DNA of 64,000 nucleotides from Rhizobium sp. RU20A (GTDB lineage Bacteria; Pseudomonadota; Alphaproteobacteria; Rhizobiales; Rhizobiaceae): NCBI RefSeq assembly GCF_900155885.1, contig NZ_FTMB01000001.1, positions 1,240,001 to 1,304,000 of the forward strand, read 5' to 3'. Shown piece by piece: positions 57,009 to 64,000 of this stretch (position 1 is its first letter; each line of letters starts with the position of its first letter). The notes under the pieces were generated by a model. It saw only the letters and a program-made list of their open reading frames with translations, ran no database searches and was not told where the DNA came from. The position numbers and the translations under genes were made by a program.

Positions 57009-58556
57009 TTAATATTCGAATCTTTGAGTGCTTTGGAGGCCAACCGGCCGGTCAAGGTTCAACCCATGGAGGAGACCACGGACCATCCTCAAATCCGCGG
57101 CAAAGGCCGCCTGCTCCTCCGCCTTCCGGGCCGCATCGGGAATGCGCAGGAGATAGGCCGGGTGCACGGTGACGAAGAGGGTGCGTCCCTCGGCCATCGG
57201 CAGCGGCCGGCCGCGCAGATCGCCAAGGCGCCCCGTCTCGCCGGTCAGCGACAGCAAGGCCGTCGCGCCCAGTGCCACGATCAGCTTCGGCTGCACCAGA
57301 TCGATCTCGCGGCTCAGCCACCAGCGGCAGATCTCGACTTCGCCGCTGGTCGGCCTCTGGTGGATGCGGCGCTTGCCGCGCGGCTCGTATTTGAAGTGCT
57401 TGACGGCATTCGTCATGTAGATCCGGCTGCGATCGAGTCCCGCTTCCTGCATCGCCGCCGTCAGCACCTTGCCCGCCGGACCGATGAAGGGGCGACCGGC
57501 CAGATCCTCCTCGTCGCCCGGCTGCTCGCCGACGAACATCACATCCGCCCTTTCAGGCCCCTCGCCGAACACCGTCTGCGTGGCGCCGCAATGGATGGGA
57601 CAACGCGTGCAAGTGGCGGCCTCAGCCCGCAGCGCCGGCAGCGTCGCGGCACCGCCCGCGCCGCCGGAGAGAACGGCGGCGTCTTCCTGCTCGCGCGCCG
57701 CCTCCATGGCACGGATGCGGGCATGGAAGGCGGGCGCCGCCGTCGGTGCGCGCGCCGCCATCTCGATGACGCGTCGTTCGGCCGAGGCGATGAGGTCCGG
57801 GATCAGCGCCGCCTCGGGCAGGTTCTTCCAGTATTTCTTCGGCATTTCCTTCTGCATCATCCCGACCTTCAGACGGGCCGGATTGAAGATCGCGGCATAA
57901 TAGGTGCGCCACAGATCATCGGTCGCATCGTCGAGATCGGGCTTTTCCGCCGGCAAATCGGAAACGGAAAGCCGCTCGCCGTCCCAGGACGCCGAGCCCT
58001 TGGGTGTGACGATCACCCAGTCCATGTCGGCAAAGCGGCGGCGGAAAAACGGCGCCATGCGCGCCACGATGAAATGGTCCGGCTCGAACCACGCCAGAAA
58101 CCGGCGGCGTCCGACCGTCTCCGGTGGCAGCGAAACCTCCTTGAACCGCACGAACGCCGTCATCTTGTGGCTGTCGCGCCGCACCGCCTTCGCCAGGCGA
58201 TGGGCCAAGACCACATCCGCATCCGACGCGACCTGCAGCAGCCGGCGATCGGACTGCAGCCGCACGAGCAGGCGGTAAAGCAGGGCAAAGCCCTGCGGAT
58301 CGCTGTGGCAGAGCACCGTTTCCGCAAGCGGCATGAAGGCGCCCGGCACGGTTACCGTGGCACCGGCGGCGGGGGCCGGCTCGTACGCCGCCGCAGCGCC
58401 CCTACCCTCGCCAAAGCCGCCCGCGAAGAGATCGTCGGCCGCCGCCGCGCTCAGCCATTCCACGTCCGACGGCGCGACCTTGCGGGCCAAAAGCCCCCGC
58501 GCCGCATCTCGCCATTCGGCCAGGTCTCCACGACCCTTCAGGACGATGCGGTGCAT
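57009..58556 (-). CDS. DUF4130-UdgX fusion, uracil-DNA glycosylase family X
   Basis: A 515-residue two-domain protein. The N-terminal half (about 1-265) matches DUF4130/TIGR03915, and the C-terminal half is a UdgX. Fe-S cluster cysteines appear in CTRCPIHC (about residues 316-323), the active loop is GEQPGDEEDLAGRPFIGPAG, and the UdgX-specific KRRIHQRP places the reactive histidine near residue 399. UdgX proteins bind uracil in DNA and form a covalent bond through this histidine. Its ATG overlaps the stop of the upstream radical-SAM gene (TGATG), so the two are coupled. The role is protection or repair of deaminated DNA. Confidence 0.9.
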   Translation of the reverse strand: MHRIVLKGRGDLAEWRDAARGLLARKVAPSDVEWLSAAAADDLFAGGFGEGRGAAAAYEPAPAAGATVTVPGAFMPLAETVLCHSDPQGFALLYRLLVRLQSDRRLLQVASDADVVLAHRLAKAVRRDSHKMTAFVRFKEVSLPPETVGRRRFLAWFEPDHFIVARMAPFFRRRFADMDWVIVTPKGSASWDGERLSVSDLPAEKPDLDDATDDLWRTYYAAIFNPARLKVGMMQKEMPKKYWKNLPEAALIPDLIASAERRVIEMAARAPTAAPAFHARIRAMEAAREQEDAAVLSGGAGGAATLPALRAEAATCTRCPIHCGATQTVFGEGPERADVMFVGEQPGDEEDLAGRPFIGPAGKVLTAAMQEAGLDRSRIYMTNAVKHFKYEPRGKRRIHQRPTSGEVEICRWWLSREIDLVQPKLIVALGATALLSLTGETGRLGDLRGRPLPMAEGRTLFVTVHPAYLLRIPDAARKAEEQAAFAADLRMVRGLLHGLNLDRPVGLQSTQRFEY

Positions 58557-59788
58557 CACAGCAGCGACAATTGTTCCGGCGCCGGCGCAAAGCGGGCCCG
58601 CAGATCGGCGCGATCGGTCAGCACCGCGGGCGTATAGCCATCGGCGACGATGAAGGGCTGCACCTTGCGCAACGACACGCCGAGACGTTTCAGATCCTCA
58701 AGCCTGAGCCGCCGGAACCGGCGCGCCGACAGGATCGACGCGACCGTCTTCGTCCCGAAACCGGGCACCCGCAGCAGCATCTCTCGCTCCGCCCGGTTGA
58801 TATCGATCGGGAAACGGCCGCGATTGACAAGCGCCCAGGCGAGCTTCGGATCGATGTCGAGATCGAGCATGCCACCCGCCTGCCCTCCCGTGATCTCGCC
58901 GATGTCGAACCCGTAGAAGCGATAGAGCCAGTCGGCCTGGTACAGCCGATGCTCGCGCATCAGCGGCGGCTTGACGAGCGGCAGGGAGCGCGAAGCGTCC
59001 GGGATCGGGCTGAAGGCGGAATAATAGACGCGCTTCAGCCGATAGCTGCCATAAAGCCGCGCACTGGTGCCGAGAATGGTGGCATCGTCCGCGCCGTCGG
59101 CTCCGACGATCATCTGCGTGCTCTGCCCGGCCGGCGCAAACGTGCGGCGCTTGCGGGTTCGCAACGTCGGCTCGGCCATCTCCTCCATCTTCAGCCGCAG
59201 ATCCCCCATGGAGCGGCGAATGCCTTCCGGCTGTTTCTGCGGCGCATAGGCGCTGATGCCGCTGTCGGTCGGCAATTCGATGTTGATCGACAGGCGGTCG
59301 GCGTACAGCCCCGCCTCTTCGATCAGCCGCTGCGAAGCCTCGGGGATGGTCTTCAGATGGATGTAGCCGCGGAAATTGTGCGTAGTCCGCAATTCCCGCG
59401 CCACCTTCACCATCTGCTCCATCGTATCGTCGGAGGAACGGATGATGCCCGAGGACAGGAACAGACCCTCGATATAGTTGCGCCGGTAAAATTCCAGCGT
59501 CAGCCAGATCACCTCGTCCGGCGTAAATCGCGCCCGCTCGACATTGCTCGAGGAGCGGTTGATGCAGTAGGCGCAGTCATAGATGCAGAAATTGGTGAGA
59601 AGGATTTTCAGCAGCGAGATGCAGCGCCCGTCCGGCGCATAGGCATGACAGATGCCGGACCCCTCCGTCGACCCCAGCCCGCCGGAGGCCGCGGAGTTGC
59701 GCCGCGTCGTTCCGCTCGATGCGCAGGAGGCATCATATTTGGCGGCGTCGGAGAGAATGGCGAGGCGTTCCTGGAGCGACTTCTTCAT
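58556..59788 (-). CDS. Putative DNA modification/repair radical SAM protein linked to UdgX
   Basis: A 410-residue radical SAM enzyme. The [4Fe-4S] motif CxxxCxxC is Cys68, Cys72 and Cys75 (FCIYDCAYCINR). The C-terminal part has a helix-hairpin-helix DNA-binding segment (LLRVPGFGTKTVASILSARRF). This is the TIGR03916 (rSAM_link_UDG) family, almost always next to UdgX-type genes. It likely acts on a damaged or modified base, but the reaction is unknown. It heads the two-gene operon; a TTCACTATATGTTC-like AT-rich stretch just upstream (59796-59809 on the plus strand) may contain its promoter. Confidence 0.9.
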   Translation of the reverse strand: MKKSLQERLAILSDAAKYDASCASSGTTRRNSAASGGLGSTEGSGICHAYAPDGRCISLLKILLTNFCIYDCAYCINRSSSNVERARFTPDEVIWLTLEFYRRNYIEGLFLSSGIIRSSDDTMEQMVKVARELRTTHNFRGYIHLKTIPEASQRLIEEAGLYADRLSINIELPTDSGISAYAPQKQPEGIRRSMGDLRLKMEEMAEPTLRTRKRRTFAPAGQSTQMIVGADGADDATILGTSARLYGSYRLKRVYYSAFSPIPDASRSLPLVKPPLMREHRLYQADWLYRFYGFDIGEITGGQAGGMLDLDIDPKLAWALVNRGRFPIDINRAEREMLLRVPGFGTKTVASILSARRFRRLRLEDLKRLGVSLRKVQPFIVADGYTPAVLTDRADLRARFAPAPEQLSLL

Positions 59789-60006
59789 AGCTTATGTTCA
59801 CTATATGTTCTTTACTTTCGCGTCAAGACTTGACAATCTCCAGGTCGTCCGGCGGCGCCCTGGCGGATCAAATTTCCTAGCGTCGGCCTGATAAAATCTG
59901 ATATAGAGCCCTATATCGTGATTTTGGGATGGTTCCGGAGTTCGCTTCGGAACCTGTTTCTTTTTGTGTTCGCGGTCCCCGCGGGCACGCAATGAGGACA
60001 ATGGAA

Positions 60007-60483
60007 ATGGTTGAAAAGGTGCCGATGACTCAGGACGGGTACGTGAAGCTCCAGGAAGAGCTTCGCTGGCGTCAGCAGGAAGAGCGTCCGCGCATCATCG
60101 AGGCGATTTCCGAAGCGCGCGCCCATGGCGACCTGTCGGAAAATGCCGAATATCACGCTGCCAAGGAAGCCCAGAGCCACAATGAAGGCCGCGTCAGCGA
60201 GCTGGAAGATCTGATCGCCCGTGCCGAGGTCATCGACCTCTCCAAGATGTCCGGTTCCAAGGTCAAGTTCGGCGCCCGCGTCAAGCTAGTCGACGAGGAC
60301 ACGGACGAAGAGCGCACCTACCAGATCGTCGGCGACCAGGAAGCCGATGTGAAAGCCGGCCGCATCTCCATCTCCTCGCCGATTGCCCGCGCGCTGATCG
60401 GCAAGGAAGTCGGTGACAGCATCGAGGTCAACGCGCCCGGCGGCTCGAAGGCCTACGAAATCCTCGCGGTCCAGTGGGGCTGA
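60007..60483 (+). CDS. greA: Transcription elongation factor GreA
   Basis: A 158-residue factor, the standard GreA length with the start at 60007; in-frame ATGs at 59992 and 60001 would add a few residues. The N-terminal coiled coil contains [16 protein letters not shown] with its tip acidic residues, and the C-terminal globular domain ends YEILAVQWG. It stimulates RNA polymerase to cleave stalled transcripts. A hairpin GATATAG-agcc-CTATATC (59900-59917) lies about 90 bases upstream in the leader or promoter region. Confidence 0.96.
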   Translation: MVEKVPMTQDGYVKLQEELRWRQQEERPRIIEAISEARAHGDLSENAEYHAAKEAQSHNEGRVSELEDLIARAEVIDLSKMSGSKVKFGARVKLVDEDTDEERTYQIVGDQEADVKAGRISISSPIARALIGKEVGDSIEVNAPGGSKAYEILAVQWG

Positions 60484-60542
60484 TCGGCCGCCCGGCCGAT
60501 CGTTGACATGAGGGGCGCTGGCCGCACCGGGGAACGGACTGT

Positions 60543-61622
60543 ATGAGCGTTGTGGATATCCGCGAAACCGATGTCATCGCCCCCAATTTCAAGGTGAGGC
60601 TGTCGGGCGTTACCTCCACAATCATCCAGCTCGTTCCGGTTCAAAGGCGGCTTGGCCAGCGCGTTGCCGCCCTCGGCCCCGGCCTGCCGGACCATCTGCC
60701 GCATGTGCGTTTTCGCGACCTGTGGCAGCTCTGGCAGCCGACCGCCCATGGTGGCCGGCGCGTCTGGCATGCGCGGCGCAATGTGGAAATGCTGGCCGGC
60801 ATCGTCATGCGCGATCTCCTGCGCATGCGGCTCTCCCTCGTCTTCACCTCGGCTTCGCAGCGCGCCCACACGAGCTGGACCCGCTTTCTCATCTCCAGGA
60901 TGGATGGCGTGATCGCGACGTCCGACCGCACGGCGGCCTATCTCAAGGTGCCGAACGTGACGATCCTGCACGGCATCGACACGGCACGCTTTGCCCCGCC
61001 CGCCGACAAGGCCGCGGCGCGCGCCGCCGTCGGGCTGCGGGCAGACAAGCAGATCGTCGGCTGCTTCGGGCGCATCCGCCGGCAGAAGGGCACCGACCTC
61101 TTCGTTGACGCGATGATCGACCTTTTGCCGCAGCGGCCGGACTGGATCGCCATCATCGCCGGCCGCGCCACGGGCAAACACGCCGACTTCGAAGCCGACC
61201 TCAAGAAGCGCGTTGCGGCCGCCCACCTGTCGGACCGCATCCTCTTCGTCGGCGAGCACACCAACATTCCCGACTGGTACCGCGCCCTCGATCTATTCGT
61301 CGCGCCGCAGCGCTGGGAAGGCTTCGGCCTGACCCCGCTCGAAGCCATGGCCACCGGCGTGCCGGTCGTCGCCACCAATGTCGGCGCCTTCAGCGAACTG
61401 ATCGCCGTCGGCAGCGACGAAACGGGCGTCATCATCCCCAGCGACGACCTCTCGGCCATGATTGCGAAGACCGGGGAACTGATGGACAATGCCATCCGCC
61501 GCGCACATGCCGCGGGCCGCGCCCTCGACCACGCAAGGCGCAACTTTTCCATCGAAGGTGAAGCAGAAGCGTTGGGCCGGGTCTATGCCGCTGCCGAAGC
61601 GGGCGATGCGGTCACGACCTGA
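60543..61622 (+). CDS. lpcC: Glycosyltransferase family 4, LPS core mannosyltransferase-like (LpcC)
   Basis: A 359-residue GT-B glycosyltransferase. The donor-binding half contains GRIRRQKGTDLFVDAM and the family 4 motif RWEGFGLTPLEAMATGVPVVAT. The N-terminus (PNFKVRLSGVTSTIIQLVP) and position right after greA match rhizobial LpcC, which adds mannose to the lipopolysaccharide inner core from the cytoplasmic face. It lies 59 bases after greA and may be co-transcribed. Opposing glycosyltransferase genes begin 49 bases beyond its stop. Confidence 0.85.
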   Translation: MSVVDIRETDVIAPNFKVRLSGVTSTIIQLVPVQRRLGQRVAALGPGLPDHLPHVRFRDLWQLWQPTAHGGRRVWHARRNVEMLAGIVMRDLLRMRLSLVFTSASQRAHTSWTRFLISRMDGVIATSDRTAAYLKVPNVTILHGIDTARFAPPADKAAARAAVGLRADKQIVGCFGRIRRQKGTDLFVDAMIDLLPQRPDWIAIIAGRATGKHADFEADLKKRVAAAHLSDRILFVGEHTNIPDWYRALDLFVAPQRWEGFGLTPLEAMATGVPVVATNVGAFSELIAVGSDETGVIIPSDDLSAMIAKTGELMDNAIRRAHAAGRALDHARRNFSIEGEAEALGRVYAAAEAGDAVTT

Positions 61623-61670
61623 CGGACGCTGAGAGCGCGAGCACACCTGCGGGACTAAGGGGATCTGGCA

Positions 61671-62720
61671 TCAGCCCCGTCCGCTCCTTAGCCGCTCGAA
61701 AAGGTCGAGATATTGATCGACCACCCGTGCTTCCGAGAAGCGCTCCGACAGACGCCGGTGCCCGCCCTCGACGAGCGCTGCACGCAAGGCTGGCGACGCC
61801 GCAAGCTCGCCAAGCGCTCCGGCAAAGCCGGCGACGTCGTCAATATCGACCATCAGCGCATTTTCCCGATCCGTCGCGGCCCAGGACGGCCCCTCCGTCC
61901 GGGTAGAGATGACCGGAACGCCCGCCATCCATCCTTCCAGCAGCACATTGCCGAGTGGCTCCTTGCGGCTCGGCACGCAATAGATATCCGCCGCCTTGGC
62001 ATAGGCGGAAGGATCGGAAACCCACCCGATGAAGCGCGTGCGTGCCCGCAGGCCGAGCCCATCCACCAGCGCCTCGAGATCCGCCCGATCCGGCCCGTCG
62101 CCGGCCAGCCACAGCCAGAGGTCGGGCGTCCGGGCGACGGCGCGCACCAGCGTGTCGAAGCCCTTGGTCGACACGAACCGGCCCGGCGCAAAGACCAGCG
62201 TCGCATCCTCCGGCGTATCCAGCGCGCTGCGCGGCACGGCCTCGGACCCGCTCTCGGTCGCAAAATTGGAGATGATCTCGCGCCGTCCCGTCCAGCCGAG
62301 GTTTTCGCAATGGCTCAGCACATTTGGCGCATTGCCGACGATGCAGTCCACATGGCCGAAATGGCCCAGATGATGCGGATAATCCCCAAGCCGCACGATG
62401 CGCACCGCCGGCCCGGAAGAGGGCATCAGCCGCGCGGTCGGGGCCCGCCAGCCCATGACGACATCGGCCGGCCAGCGCCGCATCTCGCGCCGAAGCAACT
62501 GCGTGCGCAACCACCAGTTCGGCCAGCGGCGCAGGTAATGGCCCTCATGCACCCGTCCCATGCCGTCGAGCGCGCCGCGCCAGCTGGTGCCGGGACGGAC
62601 GGCGAACTGCTGCTCGATCCCGCGCGCGTGAAACGCCTTGGTCAGCCGCAGGAAGAACCGCTCCGTGCCGCCGTCGGTGCCGAGCTGCATGTGGAAGATG
62701 CGCTGGATGGGCATGGCCAT
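61671..62720 (-). CDS. Glycosyltransferase family 4
   Basis: A 349-residue GT-B enzyme. It starts at the ATG at 62718-62720, which overlaps the stop of the preceding gene by one base (TGATG). The N-terminus MQLGTDGGTERFFLRL and the donor motif PSRKEPLGNVLLEGWMAGVPVISTRTEGPSW define it as family 4. It is a close paralogue of the partial gene at 63514-64000. The three genes form one coupled operon, probably for lipopolysaccharide or another surface glycan. Sugar specificity is unknown. Confidence 0.87.
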   Translation of the reverse strand: MAMPIQRIFHMQLGTDGGTERFFLRLTKAFHARGIEQQFAVRPGTSWRGALDGMGRVHEGHYLRRWPNWWLRTQLLRREMRRWPADVVMGWRAPTARLMPSSGPAVRIVRLGDYPHHLGHFGHVDCIVGNAPNVLSHCENLGWTGRREIISNFATESGSEAVPRSALDTPEDATLVFAPGRFVSTKGFDTLVRAVARTPDLWLWLAGDGPDRADLEALVDGLGLRARTRFIGWVSDPSAYAKAADIYCVPSRKEPLGNVLLEGWMAGVPVISTRTEGPSWAATDRENALMVDIDDVAGFAGALGELAASPALRAALVEGGHRRLSERFSEARVVDQYLDLFERLRSGRG

Positions 62721-63517
62721 CACCCCTCGGTCCGGCGCCGGTCGCGAATCCGCGCGAGTGAGGCGATCAACTTGTCCACCAGAAGCCGGCGCTGTTTGCG
62801 CAGACCATAAAGCAAGGTCCGCCCCCGACGGCTGCGCTGCTGCGTGCCGGGATGGGTGATGTCGCTCTCGGCATCGGTGGTGGAGACAGGCCGTGGTTGG
62901 AAGGCATAGCCCCCGCCCGCCCGTGTGATCCAGTGCCGGAAATAATTGTCGACCGGTGCGAAGATCGTGCGATGCCCCTCGACAAAGGCCCGCGCACCGG
63001 CACGCGACCACAGGATCCCGCCCGTGGTCATCGGGAAATAATAGGCGGCGCACAGCCGGTAATCGCCCCGCGCACCGGGAAGCGTCAGCAGGGGCCGGAA
63101 GATCTTCATGCGCTCATTGCCGAGATTGACGATTTTCCAGTCGGGATCATGCCGGTCGAGAAAGGCGATCGCGCCCGCGACGATTGTCTTCAGCGCTGCG
63201 TCCGGCGCGGCATCGTCCTCGATGACGAGGCAATGGCTGAGATCGGTCTGAAGAAAGGCGCGCGCCGCATTCAGATGGCTGTAGTAGCAGCCGATCTCAC
63301 CGCCGACGAGCTCGCGACCCATATAGCGTCGCGCCGCCTCGGCATCGTAATCGGCGACGTCTGCAAGGTTCAGCCGCCGCCCATCGAAGGCCGACAGGCG
63401 CTCGAACCTTATGCCGGTGCACCCGAGGCTCTCGGAAATCGAGGCCATGCGGGCCGTGCTGCCATCAAGGTTGATGACGAGGCACAGGAAATCCTGCGTG
63501 TCGGCCATGGTCGTCAC
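62720..63517 (-). CDS. Glycosyltransferase family 25 (LOS/LPS biosynthesis type)
   Basis: A 265-residue enzyme of the LgtB/LpsA class. It begins at a GTG at 63517 that overlaps the previous stop by four bases (GTGA); an ATG at 63508 is the alternative. Family marks are LVINLDGSTAR, GEIGCYYSHLNAAR and the acidic donor motif VIEDDA. These enzymes usually add galactose or a similar sugar to lipooligosaccharide. It sits between two paralogous family 4 genes. Confidence 0.87.
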   Translation of the reverse strand: MTTMADTQDFLCLVINLDGSTARMASISESLGCTGIRFERLSAFDGRRLNLADVADYDAEAARRYMGRELVGGEIGCYYSHLNAARAFLQTDLSHCLVIEDDAAPDAALKTIVAGAIAFLDRHDPDWKIVNLGNERMKIFRPLLTLPGARGDYRLCAAYYFPMTTGGILWSRAGARAFVEGHRTIFAPVDNYFRHWITRAGGGYAFQPRPVSTTDAESDITHPGTQQRSRRGRTLLYGLRKQRRLLVDKLIASLARIRDRRRTEG

Positions 63518-64000
63518 GCCCCGACCGGGTCGGCGGCATCCGCCATAGAGGCGAGCCTTGCCTGCCCGGGTGCAACGCCTGTGCCGGTAAGATCGGCAAC
63601 GTCGCCGGCCTTCACCCGCCGGAAGAGATCGAGATAGGCATCGACGACGGCATCGCGGCGGAAGTCCGCCTCCAGGCGGCGGCGGCCCGCGCCCTTCAGG
63701 CGTTCGGCAAGACCCGTGTCGGCACGCAGCCGGTTGATCGCGGCCCGCGTTCCCGCGACATCGTCGATCTCGCAGAACAGCGCATCCTCGCCATCGCGCA
63801 CAAACCAGCTCGGCCCCTCCGAGCGCGTGGTGACCACGGGAACATCCGCCTGCCAGGCTTCGAGAATGACATTGCCGAGCGGCTCATGACGAGAGGGCAT
63901 GACGAAGATATCGCCGGAGGCGACATAATTCATGGGCTCCTCCACCCAGCCGGTGAAGCGCGTGCGCCCCTCCATACCCTTCTCGCGCACCAGCGCTTCC
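63514..64000 (-). CDS. Glycosyltransferase family 4 (C-terminal part)
   Basis: The frame is open to the right edge of the window (residues before the first visible methionine read EALVREKGMEGR), so the N-terminal half is missing. The donor-binding part is clear: PSRHEPLGNVILEAWQADVPVVTTRSEGPSW and the final YLDLFRRVKAG. It aligns throughout with the gene at 61671-62720, so the two are tandem duplicates around the family 25 gene. It is the upstream member of the coupled operon in this window. Confidence 0.87.
   Translation of the reverse strand, partial: EALVREKGMEGRTRFTGWVEEPMNYVASGDIFVMPSRHEPLGNVILEAWQADVPVVTTRSEGPSWFVRDGEDALFCEIDDVAGTRAAINRLRADTGLAERLKGAGRRRLEADFRRDAVVDAYLDLFRRVKAGDVADLTGTGVAPGQARLASMADAADPVGA

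Overview
The window is a 64 kb stretch of a GC-rich alphaproteobacterial chromosome, most likely from the Rhizobiaceae (Rhizobium/Ensifer/Shinella relatives). The evidence is the dnaG, yqeY-type, carA, carB and greA set with an lpcC-like glycosyltransferase beside greA, a RirA-type iron box (TGA-N9-TCA), rhizobial promoter hexamers, and several palindromic intergenic mosaic elements of the kind scattered through rhizobial genomes. I could not identify the species. No rRNA, tRNA, CRISPR array, prophage or insertion sequence was found.

Layout. 1-5.1 kb: the tail of a peptide-type ABC ATPase, a small secreted PAAR-like protein, a CocE/NonD hydrolase, an HSL-type esterase and a LysE-type exporter. 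5.1-12.3 kb: a LysR regulator and a five-gene polyamine-type uptake and oxidation operon (binding protein, ATPase, two permeases, PatD-like aldehyde dehydrogenase), then a DUF1328 membrane peptide. 12.3-16.5 kb: an iron/siderophore operon (TonB receptor, FhuF-like reductase, binding protein) behind a RirA-type operator. 17-19.5 kb: a DeaD-type RNA helicase with a long charged tail. 19.9-26 kb: a second polyamine-type ABC operon ending in an Asp/Glu/hydantoin racemase, divergent from a GntR/FCD regulator. 26-27.6 kb: a lytic transglycosylase lipoprotein and an unusual coupled pair, DUF2188 plus a protein with the motifs FINCPFD and MPFELG. 27.7-41.2 kb: housekeeping genes (rpoD, tdh-kbl, recQ, dnaG, yqeY-type, carA), with an Fsr-like MFS gene among them. 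41.3-50 kb: MATE efflux, YpfJ-type metallopeptidase, a DUF2306 membrane protein divergent from a membrane-bound LytTR regulator, a zinc alcohol dehydrogenase, a chemoreceptor and a 2H phosphoesterase. 50.3-56 kb: carB, a DUF4258/DUF2283 toxin-antitoxin-like pair, an SRPBCC protein and a DUF2235 lipase-like protein. 56-60.5 kb: a YfdX gene, a UdgX and radical-SAM DNA-repair pair, and greA. 60.5-64 kb: lipopolysaccharide-type glycosyltransferases.

Points of most interest. (1) The DUF2188/FINCPFD pair looks like an uncharacterised two-gene accessory module, possibly defence or toxin related, inserted beside rpoD. (2) Two genes carry clean in-frame nonsense codons while the frame continues intact: the DUF4258 gene (TGA at 53955-53957) and the YfdX gene (TAG at codon 22, at its signal-peptide boundary). 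(3) Candidate operators fit their neighbours: ATC-N9-GAT before the LysR-linked operon, TGA-N9-TCA before the TonB receptor, and paired 12-mers before the GntR-linked operon. (4) Four intergenic mosaic elements of at least three sequence types are present. All functional statements rest on reading motifs and gene order; no database search was possible.
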